From the NCBI RefSeq assembly GCF_036825535.1, contig NZ_CP098812.1, positions 1,860,001 through 1,924,000 on the forward strand: a stretch of 64,000 nucleotides of DNA. The letters run 5' to 3'. Positions 15,538 through 24,783 of this stretch are shown here, piece after piece; position 1 is the stretch's first letter, and the number at the start of each line of letters is the position of its first letter. The stretch is from Parasalinivibrio latis. Lineage in GTDB: Bacteria; Pseudomonadota; Gammaproteobacteria; Enterobacterales; Vibrionaceae. The notes under the pieces were generated by a model that made no database searches, was not told where the DNA came from, and saw only the letters and a program-made list of their open reading frames with translations. Made by a program: the position numbers and the translations under genes.

Positions 15538-16182
15538 TCAGGCTTTGGGAATCCATGGTGTGATTTTTACTGGCTTTGTATCAAATCTGATGGTCTCACC
15601 GTCTGCCAGTTTGCCCACATCAATAATTGCCCTGCCGTCTTCCAGGCGAACTGTATTCCCCAAACTGCTTTCCAATGCAGGAGTATTTTGCGGGAAATGC
15701 AAGACGACACCTTTGACTTCCGGCATAAACCAAGACGCAAACATCCCGCCTAAATCCGACATCATTGTTTGCATCTGAGGTAAAAGAGACATCACATAGG
15801 CTTTAGACAGCTCGTCAGGTACTGAAGAAGTCATTACCTGATAGGTCATATTGCAGATACCCGCACTTTCATCAACATCGACAAACACATCTGGATTAAC
15901 TTTGCGCAAGTGGTTGTCAATGGGTAGTGGGAGTTCCTGGGAAGCAGGAATCGAGAATTCCTCAAAGTGCTCCTTTTTCTGCATCCAGGCCCGGTTGAGT
16001 TTACACACGTTCCCGGTTTTGGGGTTCTGCATGAAATAAGCGACCTTCACATCCTGGTGGCCTTCTTTTACGTTATTTTTGAGTTGGGCAAAAAGTTTGT
16101 TGTAGCTAAACTGATATTCTGTCGCCGCCACAGGCATGGCAGCGGCAATTAAAAGCGGTAGCACTATGGCTGCTCGCGTCAT
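15538..16182 (-). CDS. DUF2987 family secreted protein
   Basis: A 214-residue protein with a signal peptide (probable cleavage after MPVAA) and the DUF2987 body, starting EYQFSYNKLFAQLKNN and including DVKVAYFMQNPKTG. Function unknown; the family is found in vibrios and relatives, usually near bax and ttcA as here. The ATG at 16182 overlaps the stop of the Bax-like gene, so the two are co-translated. It probably acts in the periplasm. Confidence 0.82.
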   Translation of the reverse strand: MTRAAIVLPLLIAAAMPVAATEYQFSYNKLFAQLKNNVKEGHQDVKVAYFMQNPKTGNVCKLNRAWMQKKEHFEEFSIPASQELPLPIDNHLRKVNPDVFVDVDESAGICNMTYQVMTSSVPDELSKAYVMSLLPQMQTMMSDLGGMFASWFMPEVKGVVLHFPQNTPALESSLGNTVRLEDGRAIIDVGKLADGETIRFDTKPVKITPWIPKA

Positions 16183-16970
16183 CCTTGGCTCCAAAATTTT
16201 TCGTTATGGCGGATCATGCTGCGAATTTCTTCCACATAAGCCTGTCCACGCTCTGAGTATCCCACCAACCCCTGAGCCAACGCAGTCCCAGTGATCGGCT
16301 TATTCTGTTCACGAAGTGTTTGCCGGATTTCTCGAAGTGACTGGTACGCAGGATTACGGTTTATGTTAAGGAAATAAGCCTGAACTGAATCATAACCTGT
16401 CTCAAAGACAGCCACTTCATGGTACTTGCCGGCATCCCGGTTTTTAGGGACCAGTCCGCACCCCTTTTTATAACACCATTGACCAAAGTAGTTATTGCCT
16501 TCTACAGCAAAACGTGAGGTTCCCCAGGCGGATTCATTGGCAGCCTGGCTTAATACCAATTCAGGAGGAACGACATCCATACGTTTCCTGATTTCAGCAA
16601 ACCACGCTGTTGTTGGGCCATTTTCTGGAATGGGTAAACTAAGTAGCTCACTGGCATGAGCGAGAAACGCCAGGTCCTTTTGACTCAGAGGCTTATCCCC
16701 CTCACTGCGCTTAGTGATCTCGTCCAATTCGGAACGTGCTTTCTCTACGACAACGTTCAGGTAGTCAACAGCCGGGCGAAGGTAATTAAAAAATGCAGTT
16801 TTTTTGTCTTTGACATCGGTAAAGGAAGAAAAATCTGGTCTATCTTCCATTGTTGGGGGCTCAGGAGCATCTACCATTTCAGCTAAATCTGACCGGGAAG
16901 CTCCGAAGTAATCACCGCACCCTGCAATTAGGGCGATGCCAAAGGTCAGTGCCACAATATGTTTTATCAT
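16179..16970 (-). CDS. Bax-like glucosaminidase-domain lipoprotein
   Basis: A 263-residue lipoprotein: MIKHIVALTFGIALIAGC gives a lipobox with the acylated cysteine at residue 18. The C-terminal half is a glucosaminidase-type peptidoglycan hydrolase domain with the signature ESAWGTSRFAVEGNNYFGQW (catalytic glutamate in NESAWG) and ending YSERGQAYVEEIRSMI, as in E. coli Bax. It probably trims peptidoglycan from the outer-membrane side. The start at 16970 is chosen because it gives a clean lipoprotein signal; the frame is open up to 17051. Confidence 0.85.
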   Translation of the reverse strand: MIKHIVALTFGIALIAGCGDYFGASRSDLAEMVDAPEPPTMEDRPDFSSFTDVKDKKTAFFNYLRPAVDYLNVVVEKARSELDEITKRSEGDKPLSQKDLAFLAHASELLSLPIPENGPTTAWFAEIRKRMDVVPPELVLSQAANESAWGTSRFAVEGNNYFGQWCYKKGCGLVPKNRDAGKYHEVAVFETGYDSVQAYFLNINRNPAYQSLREIRQTLREQNKPITGTALAQGLVGYSERGQAYVEEIRSMIRHNEKFWSQG

Positions 16971-17087
16971 CGTTTTTCTTGGTTTCGTATGAACAACACT
17001 AAAATCGCTGACCAGTATAAACTGGCCGGCGATTTGAAAAAATAAATCCAAAGGTATTTAAGGAACTAACTACACAAACCCGGCTAA

Positions 17088-17876
17088 TCACGCATCAAAG
17101 TGAGAGGCACCAGTCTCTTCGTCCGGTTCACTGACAGAAACTTCAATACCGATACCAAACATTTCCCGGTAAATGATACCTTTCAGATTAAAGAGAAACG
17201 GCAACGTCCAGATCAAAGCCAGACCGATTGTGGCAATAGAAAGGAAGAACAAGACCGCCAATATCAGATTAAAGCCAACCAGAGGAAGAATCTTTCGGTT
17301 TACGGCACGAAAGGATACCAGTATCGCGTTTAGAGGCTGAAGTTGCTTTTCACAAATAAGCAACGTGGTCATGCTGAATGCAATGGCCAGATAAAGGCCA
17401 AGGATTGAAAATACCGCATTGGCCATAGTTTGCATCAGTGCGGTAGCCCCCATAGCCACCATAACTGCGGCAGTGTATCCAAATCCTTTTAATATATGGC
17501 GGGGCTTACTGCGAAACCCGGCAGCATGACTCAATCCCATAAGACTGGCGCCAGCGTACAACGGAGCTGTAAGTACATCAGCACTGAAGTTTGCCACCCA
17601 CGCAGCGTAGATGTAATCCGACGTCATCAATGAAGGATTGGTAAATGCCTCCAAAAGTTCTGCCGGGGAGCCAATCTGCATTTTCAAGGCAATTAACATC
17701 ACAGTCAGTTGTGCCGTGAAGAGGATGGCTGTCGCGGGTAAAAACGACCAAAAGTTAGACGCAGTAACTTTTACTGCTTCCTGGACAATTTTTGTCACAT
17801 CCAGTGAGTAGTTACCTTTTAGTGCCCGTTCCATGGAGCCACCAATATGGATGGCATGTTCAAATTGTTTTTTCAT
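17088..17876 (-). CDS. Multipass inner-membrane protein, function unknown
   Basis: A 262-residue protein with about six hydrophobic segments, starting after residue 40 (SNFWSFLPATAILFTAQL) and ending in an acidic tail (SVSEPDEETGASHFDA). It resembles uncharacterised membrane proteins found upstream of bax in vibrios; no catalytic motif is seen. The start is uncertain: ATG 17876 is used, but ATG 17834 with a better ribosome site, or a TTG at 17954, are possible because the frame stays open upstream. It is transcribed toward the Bax-like gene and divergent from potA. Confidence 0.65.
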   Translation of the reverse strand: MKKQFEHAIHIGGSMERALKGNYSLDVTKIVQEAVKVTASNFWSFLPATAILFTAQLTVMLIALKMQIGSPAELLEAFTNPSLMTSDYIYAAWVANFSADVLTAPLYAGASLMGLSHAAGFRSKPRHILKGFGYTAAVMVAMGATALMQTMANAVFSILGLYLAIAFSMTTLLICEKQLQPLNAILVSFRAVNRKILPLVGFNLILAVLFFLSIATIGLALIWTLPFLFNLKGIIYREMFGIGIEVSVSEPDEETGASHFDA

Positions 17877-18121
17877 CTGATAGTAATCTGGTTTCTCAAG
17901 TTTTGAGTATAGCGGATGCTTATCCCATTTTTCAGTCAGTTGTCCCAGAGCCAATGAATTTGACGACGATGACCGTTGGGAAAAACACCAACTGATATTC
18001 TGTTGATTTGAATATTTTAGTAACAGTCACATATCTGATCATTTTTCTTTGACGTTACTTGGTTAGTTTACATACGGATTTCTTTAAAAAACGCTTTCAC
18101 TTGCAAGTTTTGAGGACTATT

Positions 18122-19306
18122 ATGCGCCGTCTAAATGATGGTATGCATCTCGGTCCATTCGTACTCGGAAGAGAGAGAGAGAAGAGAGAATTGAACGCTG
18201 CACAACCGACTGGAAAACCCGTTATCCGGCTCAAGGGACTGACAAAAAGCTTTGACGGTAAGGCCGTTATCTCCAATTTGGATCTGGAGGTTAATAACGG
18301 TGAGTTCTTGACTATTCTGGGCCCTTCCGGCTGCGGTAAAACGACAGTACTTCGTTTGATTGCAGGTTTGGAAGATGCTGATGCGGGTCAAATTTTGCTG
18401 GAAGATACTGATGTTACTTCCGTTCCAGCAGAAAACCGACACGTAAACACGGTATTTCAGAGTTATGCCCTTTTCCCTCATATGACGGTATACGATAACG
18501 TCGCATTCGGTCTGCGCATGCAGAAAGTAGCGGAAAACGAAATCGAACCGCGTGTGATGGAAGCCCTCCGTATGGTGCAGCTTGACCAATATGCGCCGCG
18601 AAAACCACATCAGCTTTCTGGTGGCCAACAGCAGCGCGTTGCCATTGCACGTGCCGTTGTTAACAAGCCTAAAGTGTTGTTGCTGGACGAATCTTTGTCT
18701 GCGCTGGACTATAAATTGCGCAAACAAATGCAAATCGAGCTGAAACAGCTTCAACGCAAACTGGGAATTACCTTTATATTTGTTACTCATGACCAGGAAG
18801 AAGCCCTGTCGATGTCTGACCGTATTATCGTTATGCGTGAAGGTCACATTGAGCAGGATGGTACTCCACGTGAGATATACGAAGAACCAGCTAACCTGTT
18901 TGTTGCCCGCTTTATCGGTGAAATCAACGTGTTTAACGCTGTCGTGACTGACCGTATCGACAACGAAAACATCCGCGCTGACATTGAAGGCCGCAACTGT
19001 GTTGTGCACTGCAAAATGGAAGTGGCTGTTGGTGACCGTATTTCGGTGCTTCTCCGTCCGGAAGACCTTCGCATTGAAGAAATTCATGACAATGGCGCTG
19101 TGAGCGGCATTGTGGGTTACGTTCGTGAACGTACCTATAAAGGCATGACTCTGGACTCAGTCGTTGAACTGGAATCCGGTCAGAACGTAATGATCAGTGA
19201 ATTCTTTAACGAGGATGATCCTGACGTTGACCACTCTCTGGATCAGAAAGTGGCCATTACCTGGGTTGAAAGCTGGGAAGTGGTACTGCCTTATGAAGAA
19301 GCTTAA
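18122..19306 (+). CDS. potA: Spermidine/putrescine ABC transporter, ATPase
   Basis: A 394-residue ATPase of the polyamine importer. Walker A GPSGCGKTT, Q-loop FQSYALFPHM, signature LSGGQQQR, Walker B VLLLDESLSALD and the H-loop VTHDQEEAL are all intact, and a C-terminal TOBE regulatory domain contains LLRPEDLRIEEI. The ATG at 18122 follows TGAGGACTATT; the frame is open to 18059 without a better site. First gene of potABCD, overlapping potB by 14 bases. Near-identity to E. coli PotA in the DESLSALDYKLRKQMQ region supports polyamine rather than another substrate. Confidence 0.96.
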   Translation: MRRLNDGMHLGPFVLGREREKRELNAAQPTGKPVIRLKGLTKSFDGKAVISNLDLEVNNGEFLTILGPSGCGKTTVLRLIAGLEDADAGQILLEDTDVTSVPAENRHVNTVFQSYALFPHMTVYDNVAFGLRMQKVAENEIEPRVMEALRMVQLDQYAPRKPHQLSGGQQQRVAIARAVVNKPKVLLLDESLSALDYKLRKQMQIELKQLQRKLGITFIFVTHDQEEALSMSDRIIVMREGHIEQDGTPREIYEEPANLFVARFIGEINVFNAVVTDRIDNENIRADIEGRNCVVHCKMEVAVGDRISVLLRPEDLRIEEIHDNGAVSGIVGYVRERTYKGMTLDSVVELESGQNVMISEFFNEDDPDVDHSLDQKVAITWVESWEVVLPYEEA

Positions 19307-20147
19307 CCTCCAAAACGCGATTATCTCACTGATTGTCGGTTGGCTGGTTATCTTTGTATTTTTCCCCAACCTGATGATCATCGGGACGAGCTTCCTGACG
19401 CGCAGTGAAACTGATCTTATTGAGATGACGTTTACTCTGAGCAACTACGGGAAGCTTTTGGATCCGTTGTATGCGAAGGTCGTGTGGCACTCATTCTATA
19501 TGGCTGCTACCGCTACCCTGCTCTGCCTCGCAATCGGTTACCCGTTTGCGTTTGTCATTGCACGTATGCCAGAGAAACTCCGTCCATTTATGCTGTTTCT
19601 GGTCATTGTACCTTTCTGGACCAACTCACTGATCCGTACTTATGGCCTCAAGTTGTTCCTGGGTACACGAGGTCTTCTGAATGAAGGCCTGTTGGCCATT
19701 GGCCTGATAGATAAACCGCTGCGTATCATGTATACCGAGTATGCCGTTATGGTTGGCTTGGTCTATATTCTGCTGCCGTTTATGATTCTTCCGCTTTATA
19801 CCAGCATTGAAAAATTGGACAACAGCTACCTGGAAGCAGCAAAGGACCTCGGTGCCAGCAAGTTCCAGACCTTTGTGAAGGTGATTCTTCCACTGACAAT
19901 GCCGGGTATTATTGCGGGCTGTCTTTTGGTACTGCTTCCGGCGTTGGGCATGTTCTATGTATCCGACCTCCTTGGCGGAGCGAAGAACTTGCTTATTGGT
20001 AACGTGATTAAGAGTCAGATACTTAACGTGCGTGACTGGCCATTTGGCTCGGCCACGAGCGTATCCCTGACTGTTGCGATGGGCTTGCTGCTGTTTGCTT
20101 ACTATCGTGTAGGCAAGTTGCTTAACAAGAAGGTAGAGCTGGAATGA
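19293..20147 (+). CDS. potB: Spermidine/putrescine ABC transporter, permease PotB
   Basis: A 284-residue permease with six membrane helices. The cytoplasmic EAA loop, which contacts PotA, reads YLEAAKDLGASKFQTFVKVI. The ATG at 19293 lies inside the end of potA, so the genes are coupled, and it places the first helix at the expected point (LIVGWLVIFVFFP). The stop overlaps potC by four bases. Confidence 0.95.
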   Translation: MKKLNLQNAIISLIVGWLVIFVFFPNLMIIGTSFLTRSETDLIEMTFTLSNYGKLLDPLYAKVVWHSFYMAATATLLCLAIGYPFAFVIARMPEKLRPFMLFLVIVPFWTNSLIRTYGLKLFLGTRGLLNEGLLAIGLIDKPLRIMYTEYAVMVGLVYILLPFMILPLYTSIEKLDNSYLEAAKDLGASKFQTFVKVILPLTMPGIIAGCLLVLLPALGMFYVSDLLGGAKNLLIGNVIKSQILNVRDWPFGSATSVSLTVAMGLLLFAYYRVGKLLNKKVELE

Positions 20148-20914
20148 CAAGATTGTTCAAAACCAGCTTTATGTCGCTGGTTTATGCGTTCCTTTACATT
20201 CCGATTATCATTCTTATCGTTAACTCGTTTAACGCAAGTAAGTTCGGAATGGACTGGCGTGGCTTTACCCTGAAGTGGTACAGCCAACTGATTAACAACG
20301 ACAGCCTGACCCAGGCGGCAGTTAACTCAATCACTATTGCGGTACTGTCTGCTACAGCAGCGGCCATTATCGGCAGTCTGACCGCGGTGGCCCTATACCG
20401 TTACCGTTTTCGTGGCAAGGCGTTCGTAAACGGCATGCTGTTTGTTGTGATGATGTCTCCGGATATCGTGATGGCAATCTCACTGCTGGCGCTGTTTGTT
20501 ATTCTGGGTGCACAATTGGGTTTCCTTACCCTTCTGTTGTCCCATATTACATTCTGCTTGCCTTTTGTCGTGGTGACCGTATACAGCCGTCTCAATGGTT
20601 TTGATGTCCGCATGCTTGAAGCCGCAAAAGACCTTGGCGCAAGCGAGTGGGTTATTCTGAGCAAAATCATTCTGCCGCTGGCAGCGCCTGCAGTAGCTGC
20701 CGGTTGGTTGTTGAGCTTTACGCTGTCTTTGGATGACGTGATTGTAAGTTCATTTGTCACCGGCCCAACTTACGAAATCTTGCCTCTGAAGATCTATTCA
20801 ATGGTTAAGGTTGGTGTATCGCCTGAAGTGAACGCATTGGCAACTATTATGCTGATTATTTCGCTCACTCTGGTGGTGTGTTCGCAGTTACTGGCCCGAG
20901 ACCGGTCCCGTTAA
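20144..20914 (+). CDS. potC: Spermidine/putrescine ABC transporter, permease PotC
   Basis: A 256-residue permease, partner of PotB, with six helices and the EAA loop MLEAAKDLGASEWVILSKII. It begins at the ATG overlapping the potB stop. A hairpin 22 bases after its stop separates it from potD. Confidence 0.95.
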   Translation: MTRLFKTSFMSLVYAFLYIPIIILIVNSFNASKFGMDWRGFTLKWYSQLINNDSLTQAAVNSITIAVLSATAAAIIGSLTAVALYRYRFRGKAFVNGMLFVVMMSPDIVMAISLLALFVILGAQLGFLTLLLSHITFCLPFVVVTVYSRLNGFDVRMLEAAKDLGASEWVILSKIILPLAAPAVAAGWLLSFTLSLDDVIVSSFVTGPTYEILPLKIYSMVKVGVSPEVNALATIMLIISLTLVVCSQLLARDRSR

Positions 20915-20935
20915 TTGCTGCAAATGTTGAAATAC

Positions 20936-20960
20936 GGGCAGCGCATTCGCTGCCCATTTT
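20936..20960 (+). terminator. Hairpin with T-tract between potC and potD
   Basis: GGGCAGCG pairs with CGCTGCCC around CATT, followed by ATTTTTATAT. It looks like a working intrinsic terminator or attenuator inside the pot operon. Confidence 0.7.
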
Positions 20961-20987
20961 TATATATTCGTGTGATAGGAGTTACCC

Positions 20988-22046
20988 ATGAAATTGTGGT
21001 CAAAGCTCGTTCTTGGCGCTTCTCTGGCTGCTTCCCTTTTTGGTGGTACTGCCTCTACAGCCGTTGCAGCTGAAGAAAACAACGTACTCTATTTCTACAA
21101 CTGGTCTGAATATATTCCTCAAGAAGTGCTTGAAGAATTCACTAAAGAGACTGGTATCAAAGTGATCTACTCGACTTACGAGTCGAACGAATCCATGTAT
21201 GCCAAGCTGAAAACCAACCCAGTTGGCTACGATCTGGTAGTGCCTTCTACTTATTACGTTAAGAAAATGCGTGAAGAAGGCATGCTGCAAAAGATCGATA
21301 AATCCAAGCTCTCACATTTTGGCGGTCTGGACGAAAACACGCTGAACAAATCGTTCGATCCAAATAACGAGTATTCAATCCCTTATATCTGGGGCGCTAC
21401 CGGTATCGGTATCAACACAGATATGCTGGACAAGAACGAAGTGCATTCATGGGCTGACCTGTGGGACCCTAAATGGGAAGGCCAGTTGATGATGATGGAT
21501 GATGCGCGTGAGTTCTTCCACATTGCGCTTCGTAAGCTCGGTTACTCTGGTAACACCCGCGATCCTCAGCAAATCAAGCAAGCTTATGAAGAACTGAAGA
21601 AATTGATGCCAAACGTTTTGGTATTCAACTCAGACTTCCCTGCAAACCCTTACATGGCAGGTGAAACATCACTGGGCATGCTGTGGAATGGCTCTGCATA
21701 CCAGGCTCGCCAGGACGGTGCGCCAATCGATATCATTTGGCCTAAAGATGGTGCAATCTTCTGGATGGACAGCCTTGCAATCCCTAAGAATGCAAAGCAT
21801 GTTGAAGCAGCCCACAAGATGATCGACTTCCTGCTGCGTCCTGAAAACGCTGCGAAACTGTCAGTAATGATCGGCTACCCTACCCCGGTTAAGGCTGCAC
21901 TGCCTTTACTGCCAGAATCATTCCGCAACGATCCAAGCATCTTCCCACCGAAGGAAGTGATGGAAGCAGGTGAATGGCAAGACTCTGTAGGTGACGCAGT
22001 CGTTCTTTACGAAGACTACTTCCAAAAGCTGAAAGCTGGCGAATAA
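20988..22046 (+). CDS. potD: Spermidine/putrescine periplasmic binding protein PotD
   Basis: A 352-residue periplasmic protein with a signal peptide (probable cleavage after STAVAA) and the PotD/PotF fold starting NNVLYFYNWSEYIPQEVLEEF. The ligand-site region MLWNGSAYQARQDG and the acid-rich contacts typical of polyamine binders are present. It delivers polyamines to PotABC. A TAGGAG ribosome site precedes the ATG. In some vibrios potD is duplicated; only one copy is present here. Confidence 0.95.
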   Translation: MKLWSKLVLGASLAASLFGGTASTAVAAEENNVLYFYNWSEYIPQEVLEEFTKETGIKVIYSTYESNESMYAKLKTNPVGYDLVVPSTYYVKKMREEGMLQKIDKSKLSHFGGLDENTLNKSFDPNNEYSIPYIWGATGIGINTDMLDKNEVHSWADLWDPKWEGQLMMMDDAREFFHIALRKLGYSGNTRDPQQIKQAYEELKKLMPNVLVFNSDFPANPYMAGETSLGMLWNGSAYQARQDGAPIDIIWPKDGAIFWMDSLAIPKNAKHVEAAHKMIDFLLRPENAAKLSVMIGYPTPVKAALPLLPESFRNDPSIFPPKEVMEAGEWQDSVGDAVVLYEDYFQKLKAGE

Positions 22047-22066
22047 GTTCAGATTTCAGAATCAGC

Positions 22067-22098
22067 AAGGGCAGCCCACAATGGCTGCCCTTTTTTTC
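22067..22098 (+). terminator. Terminator of potABCD
   Basis: AAGGGCAGCC pairs with GGCTGCCCTT around CACAAT, followed by TTTTTCC. A strong intrinsic terminator, convergent with cobB. Confidence 0.9.
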
Positions 22099-22116
22099 CG
22101 TATTGCTTGTAATAAG

Positions 22117-22830
22117 CTATTTCTGCAAAGCAAGAATCTCTTCGACAAACTCGGGAACCAGAGAGGAAGCGCGCCCGTACCGCTTTTCTTCAAATTCACT
22201 TTCCACTGCGCTGGGTTCCAAATTGAGCTCTACCGTATGTGCACCGTGCATTGCCGCTTCATGGACAAAGCCGGCAGCCGGATAGACTGCACCAGATGTT
22301 CCTATGGAAATAAACAAATCAGCTTTGTTCAAGGCTTCATGAATTCGATCCATGCCCAGCGGCATCTCACCAAACCAGACAACATGCGGACGCATTTGGG
22401 TTGGCATTTGGCAACAATGGCATAAATCAACCTCGGTAATATCTCCGTCCCAGTCGATAGCCTGATTTGTCGTACCACAACGTGCTTTTAAAAGTTCGCC
22501 GTGCATATGGATGATGTTTTCAGAACCGGCTTTTTCATGGAGGTTATCAATGTTCTGCGTCACGATTAACACCGAGCCTTCGCTTTCCCTTTCCAATTTT
22601 GCCAACGCATTGTGAGCAGCATTGGGTTCAGCACCGTGGAGTTGTTTTCGGCGATCGTTATAGAACTGCTGAACCAACTCGGGGTTGCGGGCATACCCTT
22701 CCGGTGTTGCAACATCTTCTACGTGGTGGTTTTCCCAAAGGCCGTCCTGGTCTCGGAACGTCCGGATTCCTGACTCAGCAGAAATTCCAGCACCGGTCAG
22801 AATAACAATGTTTTTGTACGGGTAAGACAT
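22117..22830 (-). CDS. cobB: NAD-dependent protein deacylase, sirtuin class III
   Basis: A 237-residue sirtuin that removes acetyl, and probably succinyl, groups from lysine using NAD. Motifs in order: GAGISAESGIRTFRDQDGLW (NAD binding), the YxxRR pair in FYNDRRKQL that marks class III desuccinylase-capable enzymes, TQNIDNLHEKAG, the catalytic histidine in HMHGEL, zinc cysteines around RCGTT and LCHCC, and GTSGAVYPAAGF. The CHCC spacing is compact but fits the bacterial CobB type. Encoded alone, convergent with potD. Confidence 0.94.
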   Translation of the reverse strand: MSYPYKNIVILTGAGISAESGIRTFRDQDGLWENHHVEDVATPEGYARNPELVQQFYNDRRKQLHGAEPNAAHNALAKLERESEGSVLIVTQNIDNLHEKAGSENIIHMHGELLKARCGTTNQAIDWDGDITEVDLCHCCQMPTQMRPHVVWFGEMPLGMDRIHEALNKADLFISIGTSGAVYPAAGFVHEAAMHGAHTVELNLEPSAVESEFEEKRYGRASSLVPEFVEEILALQK

Positions 22831-23025
22831 ATTTGCTTTCCTGTGCGTTTCTTATGCTTCCAGTTATACCACTTGGGGCTAATCCAGCATAGGTATTGGG
22901 GTTATACCATGGTCTAACAACATGAATTTCTGTAAGTTCGACCATCATCAACTGGCTCGACCATTTACGTTGATGCTTTCAGGTAAAATACGCGCCATCT
23001 TTGTGACATAGGCGGCTTAAACCCA

Positions 23026-23736
23026 ATGCAATTAGAAAACTACTACACCGAAAATAATGGTTTTCTCCAGTTCTCACGCAAGCAGGCCAGCGATTTCGCC
23101 AAGCATGTCGCCGGCGACTTCAACCCAATCCATGATGAAGATGCAAAACGTTTTTGCGTACCGGGTGATCTGCTGTTCTCTGTAGTACTGGCACGGGAAG
23201 GGATCAGTGAGTCCATGCATGTAGAATTTTCCGGCATGATTTCAGATTCCACGCAGTTGACCATTTCCCACGAGGAAGATGGCAACCTCACCATCGTGGA
23301 CGCGAACGGAAAATCCTATCTCAACATTACCCGTGAAGGGCAATGTCGAAAGGATCCCATTCTGGCCGAACATGTAGCACAAAACTATGTCCAATTTTCA
23401 GGCATGAATTTCCCTCATATCATGGTTCCCTTGATGAAACAGGCTGATACCATGATTAACCCTGATCGCCCGCTGGTTATCTACGAAAGCATGTCACTCT
23501 CTTTTAACCGCCTTGATTTTACGAACCCCCTTGTAGAATTGACGAATTCAGAAATCAATGTTGACGGTAAAAAGGGCAGCGTGACTCTCTCCTTCTGCTT
23601 TAAAGAAGGTGATGAAGTTATCGGTCAGGGTAAAAAGCGCATGGTGATGAGCGGTTTGAGACCATACAGCCAGGAAGCGGTTGATGAGCTTGTAACCCGT
23701 TTTAACCAACGCAAACAGAACTTTGCCTTCGCGTAA
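23026..23736 (+). CDS. DUF3581 family protein
   Basis: A 236-residue cytosolic protein of the DUF3581 family, common in vibrios and shewanellas. The stretch FAKHVAGDFNPIHDEDAKRF resembles the catalytic D-x-N-P-x-H motif of MaoC-type hot-dog hydratases, so it probably adopts a double hot-dog fold. A role in acyl-CoA chemistry is a guess from that motif only. Single gene with its own terminator. Confidence 0.75.
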   Translation: MQLENYYTENNGFLQFSRKQASDFAKHVAGDFNPIHDEDAKRFCVPGDLLFSVVLAREGISESMHVEFSGMISDSTQLTISHEEDGNLTIVDANGKSYLNITREGQCRKDPILAEHVAQNYVQFSGMNFPHIMVPLMKQADTMINPDRPLVIYESMSLSFNRLDFTNPLVELTNSEINVDGKKGSVTLSFCFKEGDEVIGQGKKRMVMSGLRPYSQEAVDELVTRFNQRKQNFAFA

Positions 23737-23771
23737 ATCCTGCCACATAGATACATATATCAAAATTCAAT

Positions 23772-23810
23772 AAAGACCACATATATCATAGTGATGTGTG
23801 TGGTCTTTTC
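23772..23810 (+). terminator. Terminator of the DUF3581 gene
   Basis: AAAGACCACA pairs with TGTGGTCTTT around a longer inner loop, followed by T-rich sequence (TCTGTTTTA). Confidence 0.75.
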
Positions 23811-23884
23811 TGTTTTACGTTTACTCAACGGTAACAATAATGATCTATAGTTAAGACGCAAGTCACTGACGTGAGAGGTTGAAA

Positions 23885-24709
23885 ATGGATTCAATCAACA
23901 TTCTAAATACAACGCACAAACTTCCGCAAATGCCAAAAGTCGTCCAGGAACTGATGGACATGGTAAACAGCGGTGATGTAAACCTAAATAAAGTTGCCGA
24001 AAAAATTCAGCTTGAGCAGGTCATAAGCGCACGCGTTTTGCGACTGGCTAATTCCGCTTATTTTGGCCGTAACCGTGAGGTTGGCTCTATCAATGAAGCG
24101 GTTATTCGAATTGGCTTGCAGCCTATTCGTACGCTGGTATTGGCCTCTTCGCTTGTTGACTCCTTTCCCCAAATAAAAGGTATCAACATTAACCAGTTTT
24201 GGGCGCAGACTTTTGAAGTGGCTAATTTATGTAAAACCATTGCTAAAAGCACAGAAACCACACCGGATGAAGCGTTCACAGCCGGTGTCATGCACAGCAT
24301 TGGTGATCTGGTAGTCTATACAGCAGTCAGTGACCGTGTTGCAGACATGCATGCTCTGATGGAAACAGGAAAGTCCTGGCCAGAAGCGCAGCGAATTATT
24401 ATCAACACAGATTCTGCCTCTATCGGCAGTGACCTGGCAAACTCATGGAAATTTGCCGAGCCGCTGGTGAACGCAATCCGCAAGCAATATGATCCGGCAG
24501 TTGACGCTGATGCCCAAATGGAGCTTGCACATATTCTCCGCCTTTCAGTTAAGATCAATACTGATTGGGCGGACATAGCTGATGATGAAAAAGCCAATTG
24601 GCTGACATCTCAGGAAGAGTTCAAAATTCTTGGTCTTCATGAATCTCTGGTGAGCGAGATTGATGATTCAATAGGTAAAGGAGCAGAGATGGCCGGAGCC
24701 ATCATGTAA
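23885..24709 (+). CDS. HDOD-domain signalling protein
   Basis: A 274-residue protein made of one HDOD domain: LPQMPKVVQELMDMVNSGDV starts the helical bundle, and RVLRLANSAYFG and GVMHSIGDLVVY are family landmarks. HDOD domains lack the full HD metal site and act as scaffolds in signalling pathways. The ATG at 23885 follows GAGAGGTTGAAA; an in-frame TTG lies six bases earlier. It is a single gene with its own terminator, and no partner is evident next to it. Confidence 0.85.
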   Translation: MDSINILNTTHKLPQMPKVVQELMDMVNSGDVNLNKVAEKIQLEQVISARVLRLANSAYFGRNREVGSINEAVIRIGLQPIRTLVLASSLVDSFPQIKGININQFWAQTFEVANLCKTIAKSTETTPDEAFTAGVMHSIGDLVVYTAVSDRVADMHALMETGKSWPEAQRIIINTDSASIGSDLANSWKFAEPLVNAIRKQYDPAVDADAQMELAHILRLSVKINTDWADIADDEKANWLTSQEEFKILGLHESLVSEIDDSIGKGAEMAGAIM

Positions 24710-24742
24710 CCTTAATCCCCATCCATCCAGTCAGTGAGCATT

Positions 24743-24764
24743 AGCCCGGTTTATCCGGGCTTTT
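24743..24764 (+). terminator. Terminator of the HDOD gene
   Basis: AGCCCGG pairs with CCGGGCT around TTTAT, followed by TTT. A short intrinsic terminator, convergent with the LysR gene. Confidence 0.75.
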
Positions 24765-24783
24765 ACTTGCCTGTCAGGTGATA

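Noticed and set aside
18131..19087. A 318-codon open frame on the minus strand inside potA
   Set aside because: It lies wholly opposite potA, whose frame has every expected ATPase motif; the reverse product is histidine- and phenylalanine-rich with no domain.
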